In this document: positions 8,861 to 18,756 of the stretch, piece after piece | Numbering within the stretch: position 1 is the stretch's first letter | Layout: each line of letters opens with the position of its first letter | DNA from: CAYQJL01 sp964612295 | GTDB lineage: Bacteria > Eisenbacteria > RBG-16-71-46 > CAIMUX01 > WJJG01 | Reading direction: 5' to 3' | Assembly: GCA_964612295.1 (NCBI GenBank) | Contig: CAZTDY010000015.1 | Location: forward strand, 4,374-68,373 | Length of the DNA stretch: 64,000 bases | The notes under the pieces: generated by a model | Seen by the model: only the letters and a program-made list of their open reading frames with translations | What the model was told of the DNA's origin: nothing | The model's database searches: none | Position numbers and translations under genes: made by a program

Positions 8861-10774
8861 ATGAAACCTGACTACTTCTACGTCACGACACCGATCTACT
8901 ACGTCAACGACGTGCCCCACATCGGGCACGCCTACACGACCATGTTGGCGGATGTCCTGGCCAGGTATCATCGCCTTCTCGATGTGCCGACCCACTTCCT
9001 GACCGGAACGGATGAGCACGGACAGAAAGTCCACGATGCCGCGATCACGGCGGGCGTTACTCCGCAGGAACAGGCCGACCGCACCGTGGTTCGCTTCCTG
9101 GATGCCTGGAAGAAGCTGGGCATCTCGCACGATGACTTCATCCGCACGACCGACAAACGCCACACCGCCGTTGTGCAGGACATCCTGCAGACCCTCTACG
9201 ACCGAGGGGAGATCTACCGCGGCGAGTACGAGGGCTGGTACTGCGTCAGCGAAGAGCGGTTCTACACCGAGAAGGAACTCGTGGACGGGATGAGCCCGGA
9301 GGGCAAGCCGGTCGAGAAGATCGTCGAGGCCAACTACTTCTTCAAGATGAGCCAGTATCAGGAATGGCTCATCGACCACATCGATAAGAACCCGGAGTTC
9401 ATCCAGCCCGACTTCCGGCGCAACGAAACCCTGGGCTTTCTCAAGAAGCCGCTGGGTGACCTGTGCATCTCGCGGCCGAAAACCCGCCTGCCCTGGGGCG
9501 TGGAGCTGCCCTGGGATGCCGACTATGTCTGCTACGTGTGGTTCGACGCACTCGTCAACTATATAAGCGCGGTGGGCTACCTCCGGAACGAGGAGGAGTT
9601 CAAGCGCTGGTGGCCGGCCAGCTACCACCTGATCGGAAAGGACATCCTCACCACCCACACGGTCTATTGGCCGACCATGCTGCAGGCGATGGGCATTCCG
9701 TTGCCCAAGACCATCTTCGCCCATGGATGGTGGCTGGTGGGCGGCGAGAAGATGTCGAAGTCGGTCGGGAACGTCACCGATCCGATGCAGGTCATGGATC
9801 TCTACGGGGTCGACTCCCTGCGCTATTACCTGATGGCCGAGATGAGTCTCGGGCAGGACGCGACCTTCACCGAAGAGAACTTCGTCAAGAGATACAACTC
9901 GGATTTGGCGAACGACCTCGGCAATCTGGTCAGTCGCGTGCTGAAGATGATCGGCAAGCAATGCGAGGGCAAGATACCGGCGTGCGGCCCCCTCACCGCG
10001 GCGGAGGAGGCGCTCCGGGATCATGCGCACGGGGCGGTAGAGGCGCTGGAGAGCCATCTCTTCAACATGAGCCTCGATCGCGGCGTCGGGCGGGTGATCG
10101 AGACCGTGCGCGAGGCGAATCGCTACTTCGATCACATGCGCCCGTGGGAGCTCGCGAAGAAGGGCGATACGGCGACCCTGGGCCGCGTGCTCTACACCAC
10201 GGCCGAGTGCCTACGCGTCGTCTCGGGCCTGCTCTATCCGGTGATTCCCGGAAGGATGGGTCTGCTGCGCCGGATGCTGGGTCTGCCGGAGGAGGCGTTG
10301 GAGCCTCACCTCGGTCTCTTGCGCACCTGGGGCCGTCTCGAAGCGGGCACCCCGATCGGGGAGGTGGAACAGCTCTTCCCGAGGATCGAGTTCAAGAAGG
10401 CCAAGGAGAGTGAAACCAAACCGGCTGCCGAACCAGCCCCGGAGGGCATCGCGATGCTCGAGTTCAAAGACTTCATGAAGGTCGAGCTGCGGGTCGCCAA
10501 GATCATCCGGGCCGAAGCGGTTCCCAAGGCGAAGAAGCTGCTCCGCATGGACATCAATCTGGGTGACGAGGAACGCCAGATCGTGGCCGGCATCGCCGAG
10601 CATTACACACCGGAGGATCTCGAAGGCAGGACCATCGTGGTCGTCGCGAATCTGAAACCGGCCACCATTCGCGGCGTCGAATCCAACGGGATGCTCTTGG
10701 CTGCATCGGACGGCGATCAGGTGAAGCTGCTTACTGTCGAGGGCGAGTTGCCTCCGGGCAGCAAGGTGAACTAG
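8861..10774 (+). CDS. metG: Methionyl-tRNA synthetase
   Basis: 637 residues. Charges tRNA-Met with methionine in the cytoplasm. The ATG at 8861 starts MKPDYFYVTTPIYYVNDVPHIGHAY, the classic N-terminus, with the class I HIGH signature at residues 20-23 and KMSKS at about 297-301 (GGEKMSKSVGN). The anticodon-binding helical domain follows, then a linker and a C-terminal EMAP-II/Trbp111-type tRNA-binding domain (about residues 530-637, FMKVELRVAKI...VVVANLKPATIRGVESNGMLLAA). The zinc-knuckle region reads WYCVSEERFYTEKELVDGMSPEGKP, so only one of the usual cysteines is left and zinc binding there is unlikely. It converges with the sensor-kinase gene; the two stops are only a few bases apart. Confidence 0.97.
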   Translation: MKPDYFYVTTPIYYVNDVPHIGHAYTTMLADVLARYHRLLDVPTHFLTGTDEHGQKVHDAAITAGVTPQEQADRTVVRFLDAWKKLGISHDDFIRTTDKRHTAVVQDILQTLYDRGEIYRGEYEGWYCVSEERFYTEKELVDGMSPEGKPVEKIVEANYFFKMSQYQEWLIDHIDKNPEFIQPDFRRNETLGFLKKPLGDLCISRPKTRLPWGVELPWDADYVCYVWFDALVNYISAVGYLRNEEEFKRWWPASYHLIGKDILTTHTVYWPTMLQAMGIPLPKTIFAHGWWLVGGEKMSKSVGNVTDPMQVMDLYGVDSLRYYLMAEMSLGQDATFTEENFVKRYNSDLANDLGNLVSRVLKMIGKQCEGKIPACGPLTAAEEALRDHAHGAVEALESHLFNMSLDRGVGRVIETVREANRYFDHMRPWELAKKGDTATLGRVLYTTAECLRVVSGLLYPVIPGRMGLLRRMLGLPEEALEPHLGLLRTWGRLEAGTPIGEVEQLFPRIEFKKAKESETKPAAEPAPEGIAMLEFKDFMKVELRVAKIIRAEAVPKAKKLLRMDINLGDEERQIVAGIAEHYTPEDLEGRTIVVVANLKPATIRGVESNGMLLAASDGDQVKLLTVEGELPPGSKVN

Positions 10775-10780
10775 CCTGGG

Positions 10781-12409
10781 CTAGGCCGCCTCGCCGGCCT
10801 CATCTTCCGTCGCGAGGGGCAGATCCAGCGTCAAACGGAAGGTTGAGCCTTCACCTTCGGTGCTCTCCACCTCGAGGCTGCCGCCCATGAGCAGTGAGAG
10901 GCGCTTCGAGATCGCCAGTCCCAGTCCGGTCCCGCTGAATCGGCGCTCCGCCGATCCGTCGGCCTGGACGAAATCGTCGAAGATCGCACCCAGTTTGGCG
11001 CGCGGAATCCCGATGCCGGTGTCGCGCACCTCGAAAACCAGCCTGTGTTGGCCGGCATTCGTTCCCGCAACGGTCTTCGCCTCCACCGTGACCGTGCCCC
11101 GCTCGGTGAACTTGACCGCGTTGGAGGCCAGATTCAGCAGGATCTGGCGCAGGCGCATTGCATCGCCCGACACCAAGGTCCCGGTTCCCTCCCCGGTCGC
11201 GATCTCCAGGAGGAGGTCCCTCTGCTCAGCCTTCGACCGGATCATCTCGACCGTGCCCCGGACGACTTCATCCGGCGCGAAGGGAGCCTGATCCAGCTCG
11301 AGGCGACCCGACTCGATCTTCGAGAAATCGAGCACATCGTTGATCAGCGCAAGCAGGGTCTCACCACACTGGGTGATCTGATTCACCCAGGAGTCCTGGT
11401 CGGGTCCCAGGTTGGAGGTGGTCAACATATCCGCGAGCCCGATCACACCGTTGAGGGGCGTGCGGATCTCGTGGGAGACGTTCGCCAGGAACTGGGACTT
11501 GGCAACGCTGGCCGCTTCAGCTGCTTCCTTTGCAGAGAGCAGTTCCTGGGTCCGCTCGCCCACCATGATCTCCAGGCCCTGCGCATAGCTCTCAATCTGA
11601 TTGCGGGAGGCGCGCAACTGATCGGAGGCGCGAGAGATCTCCTCATGCGCATCCTCGATGGACGAGGCCATCGCATTGAAGTCCTCCGCCAACTGACCGA
11701 TCTCGTCCCGCCCCATCGGCGAAAGACGTGAGGAGAAGTGGCCGCTGGCCAGAAGCCGCGTGCCGTGCGCGAGCTGGCCGATTCGGTGACTCACGGTGCT
11801 GAAGAGCGCCTGCAGAATCCCCATGGAGGTGAAGAGCACCAAGAGGGCGACGACGCTCACCATCATCATACTTCGCCTGGCTGCTTCGGCCACCGTGCTC
11901 ATATCGACCGCGATTGTCAGCGTGCCGACCTTCTGTTTCTTGAGAGCGAGGTGATCGTGAACCAGAAGCAGTCCGTCCCGCTGAGCGTCGTGTGGGCAGG
12001 TTCCCTCGAGGATGTCACAAGCGTGTTCATCGTCGAACTTGGGCGGCGGCGGAGCATCCTCCCCGCGTGGGGCGAGCGAGTAGGAGGCGCTCAGCGTGCC
12101 GTCCGAATCCCACACCCAGGCGTGCTTGACCCGGGGGTTCGTATGCAGGAAGCGGAGCGCTTCCTCCACCCCCTGGACATCCTCGAAGATGAGGGCCGGC
12201 GTGACCGCCGCACCGATCACGAGGACGGTTTCATTCGCCGACTCCAGGCTGGCCCGATACATTTGTGAGCTCTCACGCTGAATGAAGAACCAACCAAGGC
12301 CCACAATGACAAGGGTGTTCACGACCAGCGTGAAGCCGATGAGCTTCGCCCTGATTGGCATTCGATCAAAGCTGCGTCTGATGGCGTGGAACAACTGCAA
12401 ACCTCGCAT
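10781..12409 (-). CDS. Membrane sensor histidine kinase (HAMP-HisKA-HATPase)
   Basis: About 542 residues from the ATG at 12409 (MRGLQLFHAIRRSFDRM); a further upstream in-frame ATG gives an unlikely proline-rich extension, and the start is not firm. A transmembrane segment near the N-terminus (LIGFTLVVNTLVIVGLGWFF), a periplasmic sensor region of about 140 residues with a Cys pair (HACDILEGTC), a second membrane segment, HAMP linker, coiled coil (QIESYAQGLEIMVGERTQELLSAK follows the usual ATP-kinase hinge), HisKA with phospho-acceptor in NVSHEIRTPLNG, and HATPase_c with N (NAVKFT), G1 (DTGIGI) and G2 (GTGLGLAISK) boxes. No receiver domain is attached and no response regulator lies next to it, so it is an orphan kinase. 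Confidence 0.88.
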   Translation of the reverse strand: MRGLQLFHAIRRSFDRMPIRAKLIGFTLVVNTLVIVGLGWFFIQRESSQMYRASLESANETVLVIGAAVTPALIFEDVQGVEEALRFLHTNPRVKHAWVWDSDGTLSASYSLAPRGEDAPPPPKFDDEHACDILEGTCPHDAQRDGLLLVHDHLALKKQKVGTLTIAVDMSTVAEAARRSMMMVSVVALLVLFTSMGILQALFSTVSHRIGQLAHGTRLLASGHFSSRLSPMGRDEIGQLAEDFNAMASSIEDAHEEISRASDQLRASRNQIESYAQGLEIMVGERTQELLSAKEAAEAASVAKSQFLANVSHEIRTPLNGVIGLADMLTTSNLGPDQDSWVNQITQCGETLLALINDVLDFSKIESGRLELDQAPFAPDEVVRGTVEMIRSKAEQRDLLLEIATGEGTGTLVSGDAMRLRQILLNLASNAVKFTERGTVTVEAKTVAGTNAGQHRLVFEVRDTGIGIPRAKLGAIFDDFVQADGSAERRFSGTGLGLAISKRLSLLMGGSLEVESTEGEGSTFRLTLDLPLATEDEAGEAA

Positions 12410-12589
12410 GGCGACCAGGATTGGGAAGCCTACTTCCAATTCGGGGGGAAATCGGGTAATCGGCCGCGCCCCCCCCCAGCAGCCCACGGCGGAGAAAGCC
12501 GGGACAACTCTATGTCTGATTCATGTATCGGATTCACCGGATGGGACCTTCAACGGCGGATCGCCGCGAAGGCTCGAGCTGGGGCGGGT

Positions 12590-12623
12590 GCGCTCGGGTG
12601 GCTGCTGACAGCCACCCGGGCGC
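12590..12623 (-). terminator. Hairpin downstream of era
   Basis: A 15-bp stem (GCGCTCGGGTGGCTG with CAGCCACCCGGGCGC, one G-U pair) around a CTGA loop lies six bases past the era stop. No T-run follows on the minus strand, so it may be a terminator of weak type or a 3'-end stabiliser. Confidence 0.45.
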
Positions 12624-12628
12624 AGCGC

Positions 12629-13549
12629 TCAATAGCCGAAGCGGTTGAGGGCGCGCGCATTCCTCCGCCACTTCGGCATCACCTTCACACGCAGATCCAG
12701 GAAAACCTCGCGGCCTAAGAACTCCTCTACGGCGGCACGAGCGCGTTGGCCGAGGGCTTTGATCGCCGCCCCCTTCTGGCCAATCAGGATCCCCTTCTGG
12801 GAGGACGCCTCGACGAACACCGTGGCCCGAATGAGATCCTTCTTGCCGGATTGCTCGCGGAACTCATCGATCTCGACCTCGGTGCTGTAGGGGATCTCCT
12901 TGCGGTAGAGTTCGAAGACGGCCTCGCGGATCAGTTCACCCACGAAGAACCGTTCGGGGTGCTCGGTGAGCTGGTCGGGCGGATAGAATTGCGGTCCGGG
13001 GGGCAGAAGCGCTTCGCAGGCCCCGAGCAGTTCGTCGATCCCCTTGCCCCGCAGGGCGCTGATCGTGTGGAAACCTGCCAGGTTGTGCCCGGCCTGCAGC
13101 TTTTCGATCAACGGAAGGGAATCCTCCGCCCTGGGCAGGAGGTCGGCCTTGTTGAGGGCCACCAACACCGGCTTTCTGTCGCTCGCTGCCAACACTCCGG
13201 GGGCGATCCGCGGATCTTTGACATCCACGAGGTAGAGGATCAGGTCCGCATCGGAGAGACTCTCACCGACCTGCTTCATCATCGCGGCCTGAAGATCGTA
13301 GCGCGGGTCGAGGATCCCGGGGGTGTCGATGAAGATCATCTGTGCGCTGACCGTGGTCAGGATACCCAGGGTCCGCCGGCGCGTGGTCTGCGGCTTCGCC
13401 GTGACGATTCCCAGGCGGAAGTCGAGGATCTGATTGAGGAGGGTGGACTTCCCTGCGTTCGGATACCCACAAATCGTGATATAGCCGGAGCGGTGGGTCG
13501 GCCCATCGGTTGTCTCGTCGGCCTCTGGGGGCCCCGGGAGATCTGACAT
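12629..13549 (-). CDS. era: GTPase Era
   Basis: 306 residues. Essential GTPase that binds 16S rRNA and helps 30S maturation. After a short polar N-terminal extension the G domain shows GYPNAGKST (G1), PQTTRRRTLGI (switch I), DTPG (G3), NKAD (G4) and SALRGKG (G5). The C-terminal KH domain has the RNA-binding loop GQKGAAIKALG and ends VKVMPKWRRNARALNRFGY, close to the standard Era C-terminus. The extension of about 20 residues ahead of the G1 strand is longer than in E. coli Era. It is transcribed away from ispH, sharing a short divergent promoter region. Confidence 0.96.
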   Translation of the reverse strand: MSDLPGPPEADETTDGPTHRSGYITICGYPNAGKSTLLNQILDFRLGIVTAKPQTTRRRTLGILTTVSAQMIFIDTPGILDPRYDLQAAMMKQVGESLSDADLILYLVDVKDPRIAPGVLAASDRKPVLVALNKADLLPRAEDSLPLIEKLQAGHNLAGFHTISALRGKGIDELLGACEALLPPGPQFYPPDQLTEHPERFFVGELIREAVFELYRKEIPYSTEVEIDEFREQSGKKDLIRATVFVEASSQKGILIGQKGAAIKALGQRARAAVEEFLGREVFLDLRVKVMPKWRRNARALNRFGY

Positions 13550-13693
13550 GGTGGTCCTTTGGTTGGTTTGGAACAGGAATCAGCCTGCCCGGGTGATTCC
13601 CAGGGAGAATGATCCGTCTCAAGAGCCGCAGTTTGCCTTAGAATAGAGGTGGATGGCAACGCCCCGCTGGGGGATTCGGACAAGGAGAGGGCC

Positions 13694-14893
13694 GTGGACA
13701 GGACGCCTGAAAGAGGGCTGTTGACCCAAAAGGCCGAGGCGATCGCCGAACTCCGCCGCGAGGGGGTCTACCGTGGCGTGGACGGCCTCGAGATCCATCT
13801 GGCCCGCGCCTTCGGCTTCTGCCAGGGCGTGGAGCGGGCGGTCGAGCTGGCGTTGCGTTCGGCCGACGAGCGGGCCGCCCAGGCGGCCGACATCCAGATC
13901 TACCTGACTGGAGAGATCATCCATAACCCGTCCACCAACCAGAAGTTGGAGGAGCGCGGCGTGCGCATCCTCCCCCCCGAGGACGGTCTCGAACGGCTGC
14001 AGGTCATTCAGCCCGAGGATTGGGTCATCGTCCCCGCCTTCGGCATTCTGCAGGAGGAGCTGGATCTGCTGGGGGCCATTGGCTGCCGGATCATCGACAC
14101 CTCCTGCGGTTGGGTGAGGAGGGTGTGGCAGGCCGTGGAGCGGTTCTCTGAGAAAGGCCTCACCCTGGTGATCCACGGCAAGATCGAACACGAGGAGACC
14201 CGGGCCACGATCTCCAGAGCAAAGGTCCCCTACGTGGTCGTCCGAAACCGCACGCTGGCCGAGCTGCTCGGCTACGCGATCGCGCAGGAAGACCTGCCGC
14301 AGGCTGTTGCCTTATCGCACGATGTCTCAACAACTTGGCCCGGATGGTTCAAGCAACTCTTCAAAGGGCTCACCAGCCCCGGTTTCGAACCGGCCGCCGA
14401 TCTCAACCGGTTGGGACTCGTCAATCAGACCACGATGCTCAGTCGGGAAACCGAAGCCATCGCCCAGATCCTGGCCTCGGCCGCCCATCGGCGGCGTGAC
14501 CGGCCGCCGACGAAGGACGAGATGCAGACCCTCGACACGTTCTGCCCGGCCACCCAGGAGCGGCAGGACGCGGTCCGGCTCCTGCTCCAGGAAGCGAAGC
14601 CCGATGTCATGCTGGTCGTGGGAGGTTTTCGTTCGAGCAACACGGCCCATCTCGCGGTCCTGGGCGCCGAGGTTGTGCCGACCTATCACATCGAGGATTC
14701 AGCCTGCCTCTTGGAGGGCAATCGTATCCGCCACCGGCCACCCGGGGCGGCCGACCCCATGATCACAAACGGGTGGCGCCCGGCGTTGCCCTGCGCGATC
14801 GGCATCACCGCCGGGGCGTCCACTCCGGACAGCGAAACCGACCGAACAGTCGCCCGGCTTCTCACGTCCTATGAGATGAGGGGAGTTAGGTGA
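13694..14893 (+). CDS. ispH: 4-hydroxy-3-methylbut-2-enyl diphosphate reductase
   Basis: 399 residues from the GTG at 13694, chosen because AAGGAGAG lies 5-6 bases upstream; an upstream GTG at 13649 lacks a good site. Last step of the MEP isoprenoid pathway, making IPP and DMAPP, with a [4Fe-4S] cluster. The three cluster cysteines are visible at residues 43 (FGFCQGVE), 138 (IIDTSCGWV) and 284 (LDTFCPATQERQ), along with GEIIHNP and HGKIEHEE. The length and the FGFCxGVERAV/IHGKxxHEE style match the long cyanobacterial/plant type rather than the 310-residue E. coli type. Its stop overlaps the next start (TGATG), so the peptidase gene is translationally coupled. Confidence 0.93.
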   Translation: MDRTPERGLLTQKAEAIAELRREGVYRGVDGLEIHLARAFGFCQGVERAVELALRSADERAAQAADIQIYLTGEIIHNPSTNQKLEERGVRILPPEDGLERLQVIQPEDWVIVPAFGILQEELDLLGAIGCRIIDTSCGWVRRVWQAVERFSEKGLTLVIHGKIEHEETRATISRAKVPYVVVRNRTLAELLGYAIAQEDLPQAVALSHDVSTTWPGWFKQLFKGLTSPGFEPAADLNRLGLVNQTTMLSRETEAIAQILASAAHRRRDRPPTKDEMQTLDTFCPATQERQDAVRLLLQEAKPDVMLVVGGFRSSNTAHLAVLGAEVVPTYHIEDSACLLEGNRIRHRPPGAADPMITNGWRPALPCAIGITAGASTPDSETDRTVARLLTSYEMRGVR

Positions 14894-17031
14894 TGTCCCG
14901 CGGGATTCTCAGAAGGTGGACGCAGGTGGGGCTCGCGATCGGCGCGATCGGCCTCTTCCTCGCAGCCTGTGCAGGTCCCGCCGGGGCCCGGGCGATCCCT
15001 GACCATCTGTTGACCGATGAACCTCCCCGCCCCTGGCACGGGGTCCCGATCCCCGACATTCATCTTCACAAGGAGTTCTGGGCCGAGCACTACGGGCTCA
15101 CCGGAGAACATCTGCGGGAGACGACCGATCCCGACACGAGCGGGTTCGATGCGTTGCATGTCGAGCTGATCGCGGAACCGATCATTGCGGAGGAGGGCAT
15201 CGTGGGTTCGGTCCGCTGGACCCTTCAGCTGACGGACCCGACGCCCTCGCCGATCTGCTTCGACTTCTTCAGCAACATGACGATCACGGAGGTGCTGGTC
15301 GATGCCCAGCCCGCGGAGTACACGCACGAGGACGACCGGCTCTGCATCACGCCCGCGCCCGGAGAGGGCGGCCTGCGAACGACGATCGTCGAGATCGCCT
15401 ACGAGGGCATCCCGGAGATGGGGTTCATCTGGGGCTACGACGTGCGCTATCACGGCGACGATGACGTCCCCATCGTCTACACGAACTGCGAGCCGAGCGC
15501 CTCGCGCACCTGGTGGCCCTGCAAGGACCGGCCCGACGACAAGTTCACCGCGGACATCTCCTTCATCGTCCCCGACACGCTCATCGCCGCTTCCAACGGA
15601 ACCCTCGTCGAGGTCATCCCCCAAATCGGCGGCCGGATGCTCTATCACTGGCGCGAGAATTACCCCATCACCACCTACCTCGTGAGCCTGGCGGCAACGA
15701 ACTACACGATCTTCACCGACGAGTACGTCACCGCAACCGGGCATCTGATGCCGCTCACCTACTACGCCTACCCGGAGGATCTGGACCGGGCCATGGCCGA
15801 TTGGGCCATCACCCCCGCGGCGATCGCCTTGTTCGAGGATCTCTTCGCCCCCTATCCATTCCCTGAAGAGAAGTACGGGATGGCGGAGTACCCCTGGTCC
15901 GGCGCGATGGAGCATCAGACGCTCTCGAGCATGGGCGACTACTTCTTCCTCCTGCCGGACCGATCCGAGTGGGTCGTCGTTCATGAGCTGGCGCACCAGT
16001 GGTGGGGCGACTGGGTGACCTGCGCCGATTGGCGCGACATCTGGCTGCACGAGGGGTTCGCCACCTACTGTGAAGCGCTCTGGGCCGAACACATCTCCGG
16101 CCCGGACGGTCTGCATGAGGTCATGGAGAGTAAGAAGTCGGACGAGTTTCACGGGCCGGTCTACGATCCCAACTTCATCTTCAGTGGAACGGTCTATCGC
16201 AAGGGCGCCTGGGTGCTTCACATGCTGCGGCACATCATGGGGGATGAGACCTTCTTCGGCGCACTGCAGGCCTTCGGTGACCGGCACGCCTACGGCAATG
16301 TGGTCACCTCCGAATTGCAGTCCGTGGTCGAGGAGTTCTGGGGTGAATCGCTCGACTGGTTCTTCGACGAATGGGTCTACGAACCGGGCCGCCCCGGATA
16401 TGCAGCGCACTGGAGCCCGCTGGAAACCTTGCCCGATGGCACCACCTTGAACGAGATCCGCATCATCCAAACCACGACCGGGCCCGACTACTTCAAGATG
16501 CCGATCGACGCCGAGTTCCCCTTGCCCGGCGGGGAGGTCTTCGAGTTCGTCCTCTGGGACAGCCTGCCCGAGCAAACCTGGCTGATCAAGACGCCCGCGC
16601 CGCCCGACACGCTCCGGCTGGATCCGTACCATTGGATTCTCGCCGACGTGGAATACATCGCCGGACCGGTGGCGGTCGATGACGAATGGGGCGAGGCCGG
16701 CGCCGGCGCGCTCCTGCTCCGCTCCCCCCAGCCGAACCCCACCTCCGGGCTGACGCACCTCCAGGCCCACTGGAACCCCGAAGCGCTGGCCGCGGCGGGA
16801 CGCTGCGCCGCTGACCTGCGACTCGAGATCGTGGACTTGACCGGCCGGGTCGTTCGGCGATTGCCGCTCAGCGAGGCCGGCTCCGACATCGGCACCTTCA
16901 CCTGGGATGGCCGGGGCTCAGAAGGGGAGCCGGTTCCCGCCGGGCTCTACTGGGCGGCGCTCAGGGCAGACGGGCAGACGCCGCTGCTGGCCGGCGCCTC
17001 GCAGCGCAGGAAGATCCTCAGACTGCGCTAG
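14893..17031 (+). CDS. Secreted M1-family metallopeptidase with FlgD-like C-terminal domain
   Basis: 712 residues. The ATG at 14893 overlaps the ispH stop. A signal peptide (LAIGAIGLFLAACAGPAGA, possibly with a lipobox Cys) is followed by an M1 aminopeptidase N-domain and the zinc site HELAHQWWGDW with the third ligand in WLHEGFATYCEAL. The exopeptidase GAMEN motif reads GAMEHQTL. About residues 610-712 form a FlgD/Ig-like domain (SPQPNPTSGLTHLQ, RLEIVDLTGRVVRRLPL, FTWDGRGSEGEPVPAGLYWAAL) typical of secreted proteins in this kind of genome. Likely exported and held at the cell surface, cleaving peptides from their N-termini. Coupling to ispH looks like chance co-location rather than shared function. 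Confidence 0.9.
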   Translation: MSRGILRRWTQVGLAIGAIGLFLAACAGPAGARAIPDHLLTDEPPRPWHGVPIPDIHLHKEFWAEHYGLTGEHLRETTDPDTSGFDALHVELIAEPIIAEEGIVGSVRWTLQLTDPTPSPICFDFFSNMTITEVLVDAQPAEYTHEDDRLCITPAPGEGGLRTTIVEIAYEGIPEMGFIWGYDVRYHGDDDVPIVYTNCEPSASRTWWPCKDRPDDKFTADISFIVPDTLIAASNGTLVEVIPQIGGRMLYHWRENYPITTYLVSLAATNYTIFTDEYVTATGHLMPLTYYAYPEDLDRAMADWAITPAAIALFEDLFAPYPFPEEKYGMAEYPWSGAMEHQTLSSMGDYFFLLPDRSEWVVVHELAHQWWGDWVTCADWRDIWLHEGFATYCEALWAEHISGPDGLHEVMESKKSDEFHGPVYDPNFIFSGTVYRKGAWVLHMLRHIMGDETFFGALQAFGDRHAYGNVVTSELQSVVEEFWGESLDWFFDEWVYEPGRPGYAAHWSPLETLPDGTTLNEIRIIQTTTGPDYFKMPIDAEFPLPGGEVFEFVLWDSLPEQTWLIKTPAPPDTLRLDPYHWILADVEYIAGPVAVDDEWGEAGAGALLLRSPQPNPTSGLTHLQAHWNPEALAAAGRCAADLRLEIVDLTGRVVRRLPLSEAGSDIGTFTWDGRGSEGEPVPAGLYWAALRADGQTPLLAGASQRRKILRLR

Positions 17032-17160
17032 CCGGCCGGGCAGGACCCTGGCGCCCCGATCGGTCTGGGCTTGCGGGGCCACAGGCGATATAGTCTTAGG
17101 TAACAGCAAAACGATTCCCGTCCCGAGGCCCGACCACGCGACTGACTAGGAGCTGGCCCT

Positions 17161-18555
17161 ATGTCCACGCAGCGGATGGCCGTCCTGTGTTTCTCCCTGA
17201 TTCTTTCCCCTCTGTTTTTCGGGATCCCCTCACTGGCCGACGCCGATGATCCGACCGTGCTCGGGCGTTGGCCGGATGGTCGATGTCAGACTGCCACTGC
17301 CTGGGGGGATCTGCTCCTCGTGGGACGCGGCGGTTGGGTACAGGTCCATGACATCACCGCGGCGCACACGCCGATTCTCCTGGGACAGGCCACCGTCCCC
17401 GGGACCATTCATGACATTGCGGTGCAGGGCGACTGCGCCTACGTGGCCGACTGCACCGACGGGCTCTTCACGATCGGGTTCGGTGATCCCAATGCGCCGG
17501 TCGTCTTGGGCAACTACGACACTCCGCACAATGCCGGAGACGTCGCCATCACCGGAGCACTGGCATTGGTCGCCGACCACGTTGCCGGCCTTCGCATCAT
17601 CGACGTGAGCGATCCCGCCGCCCCCGACGAAATCGGCAACTACAATACTCCCGGATCGGCCCTGGGCGTGGTGACCGATGGTGTTCATGCCTTCGTCGCC
17701 GACTACAGCGCCGGCCTGTGCATCGTGGATATCACCGACCCCACGGCACCCGTCGAGGTCGGCTCCCTGGGAATGCCCAGCCGCGTCTACGATGTTGCCG
17801 TGGCCCGGATGTTGGTCTACGTCGCGGACTACCAGTATGGACTGCGCGTCGTCGATGTGACCGACCCCACCGCGCCCATCGAGATCGGCAGCTTCGACAC
17901 CGAGGGGCTCAACTACGGGATTGCCTACCATGCGCCCTACGCGTATCTGGCGGCGGGCAACGCTGGGTTGCGCATTCTGGATGTCCGGAATCCGCAGCAG
18001 CCCGTGGAGATCGGCGCGGCTGAGACGCCGGGTTGGACCTACGGGGTGGCCGTACGGCAGGATCGGGCCTTCGTGGCGGACGGTGAAGGAGGCCTGCGCG
18101 TCTTCGACGTGAGCGATCCCGCCGCCCCCGTGGAGCTGGGCGCTCACGCGACGGGTAGCCTGGCCACCGGCGTCGCCGTGACCGCCGAACACATTCTCGT
18201 CGCGGCCGAGAACGTGGGCCTTTGGATCTTCGCCAACGATTACGTGAGCGCAGCCGAAGACCGGGCGCCGCAGCTTGCCGACGCCGGGCGACTGGACTGC
18301 TATCCCAACCCGGCGGCCGGTCCGTGCCGGTTGAGATTCAGACTGGGTGTACCCGGGCGGGTAAGGATCAACATCTTCAACCCCAGCGGTCAATGCATGA
18401 GGACCTTGGCACGGGAGGTCGGGGCGGCCGGTTGGCATGAGATGCTCTGGGATCGCCGCGACGGGACGGGACGGCAGGTCGCCTCCGGGCTCTACTACGC
18501 ACACTTGATGGCGGACGGGCGGGAACGAACCACCCGGCTTCTGCTCATCGAGTAG
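17161..18555 (+). CDS. Secreted LVIVD-repeat beta-propeller protein with FlgD-like C-terminal domain
   Basis: 464 residues. Signal peptide (VLCFSLILSPLFFGIPSLADA), then about eight repeats of 40-45 residues with the pattern GLRVVDVTDPTAPIEIGSFDTEG...YAYLA, which is the LVIVD repeat that folds as a beta-propeller (about residues 35-365). The C-terminal 85 residues are a FlgD-like domain (CYPNPAAGPCRLRFRL, RINIFNPSGQCMRTLAREV, MLWDRRDGTGRQVASGLYYAHL). No catalytic motif is visible; a binding or scaffold role on the surface is inferred. GGAGCTGGCCCT... just upstream gives a modest ribosome-binding site. Confidence 0.85.
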   Translation: MSTQRMAVLCFSLILSPLFFGIPSLADADDPTVLGRWPDGRCQTATAWGDLLLVGRGGWVQVHDITAAHTPILLGQATVPGTIHDIAVQGDCAYVADCTDGLFTIGFGDPNAPVVLGNYDTPHNAGDVAITGALALVADHVAGLRIIDVSDPAAPDEIGNYNTPGSALGVVTDGVHAFVADYSAGLCIVDITDPTAPVEVGSLGMPSRVYDVAVARMLVYVADYQYGLRVVDVTDPTAPIEIGSFDTEGLNYGIAYHAPYAYLAAGNAGLRILDVRNPQQPVEIGAAETPGWTYGVAVRQDRAFVADGEGGLRVFDVSDPAAPVELGAHATGSLATGVAVTAEHILVAAENVGLWIFANDYVSAAEDRAPQLADAGRLDCYPNPAAGPCRLRFRLGVPGRVRINIFNPSGQCMRTLAREVGAAGWHEMLWDRRDGTGRQVASGLYYAHLMADGRERTTRLLLIE

Positions 18556-18756
18556 CTCCACGGGCGCCCTCGCATTCAGGACCCACTGGAGCTTATGCCT
18601 GCAATTGACTTCATATAAATCAGTTAGAGAATGCGCCTTTGGGCGAGCATTCCAGCAGGGCGGCCGATTGGTGTGACGGCGATTCGGCTCGTGCTGTACA
18701 ATGGTTCTGCTCGACGCGACGATCAGATGCGGCGGGGATCCATCCGGAGGTGATGC

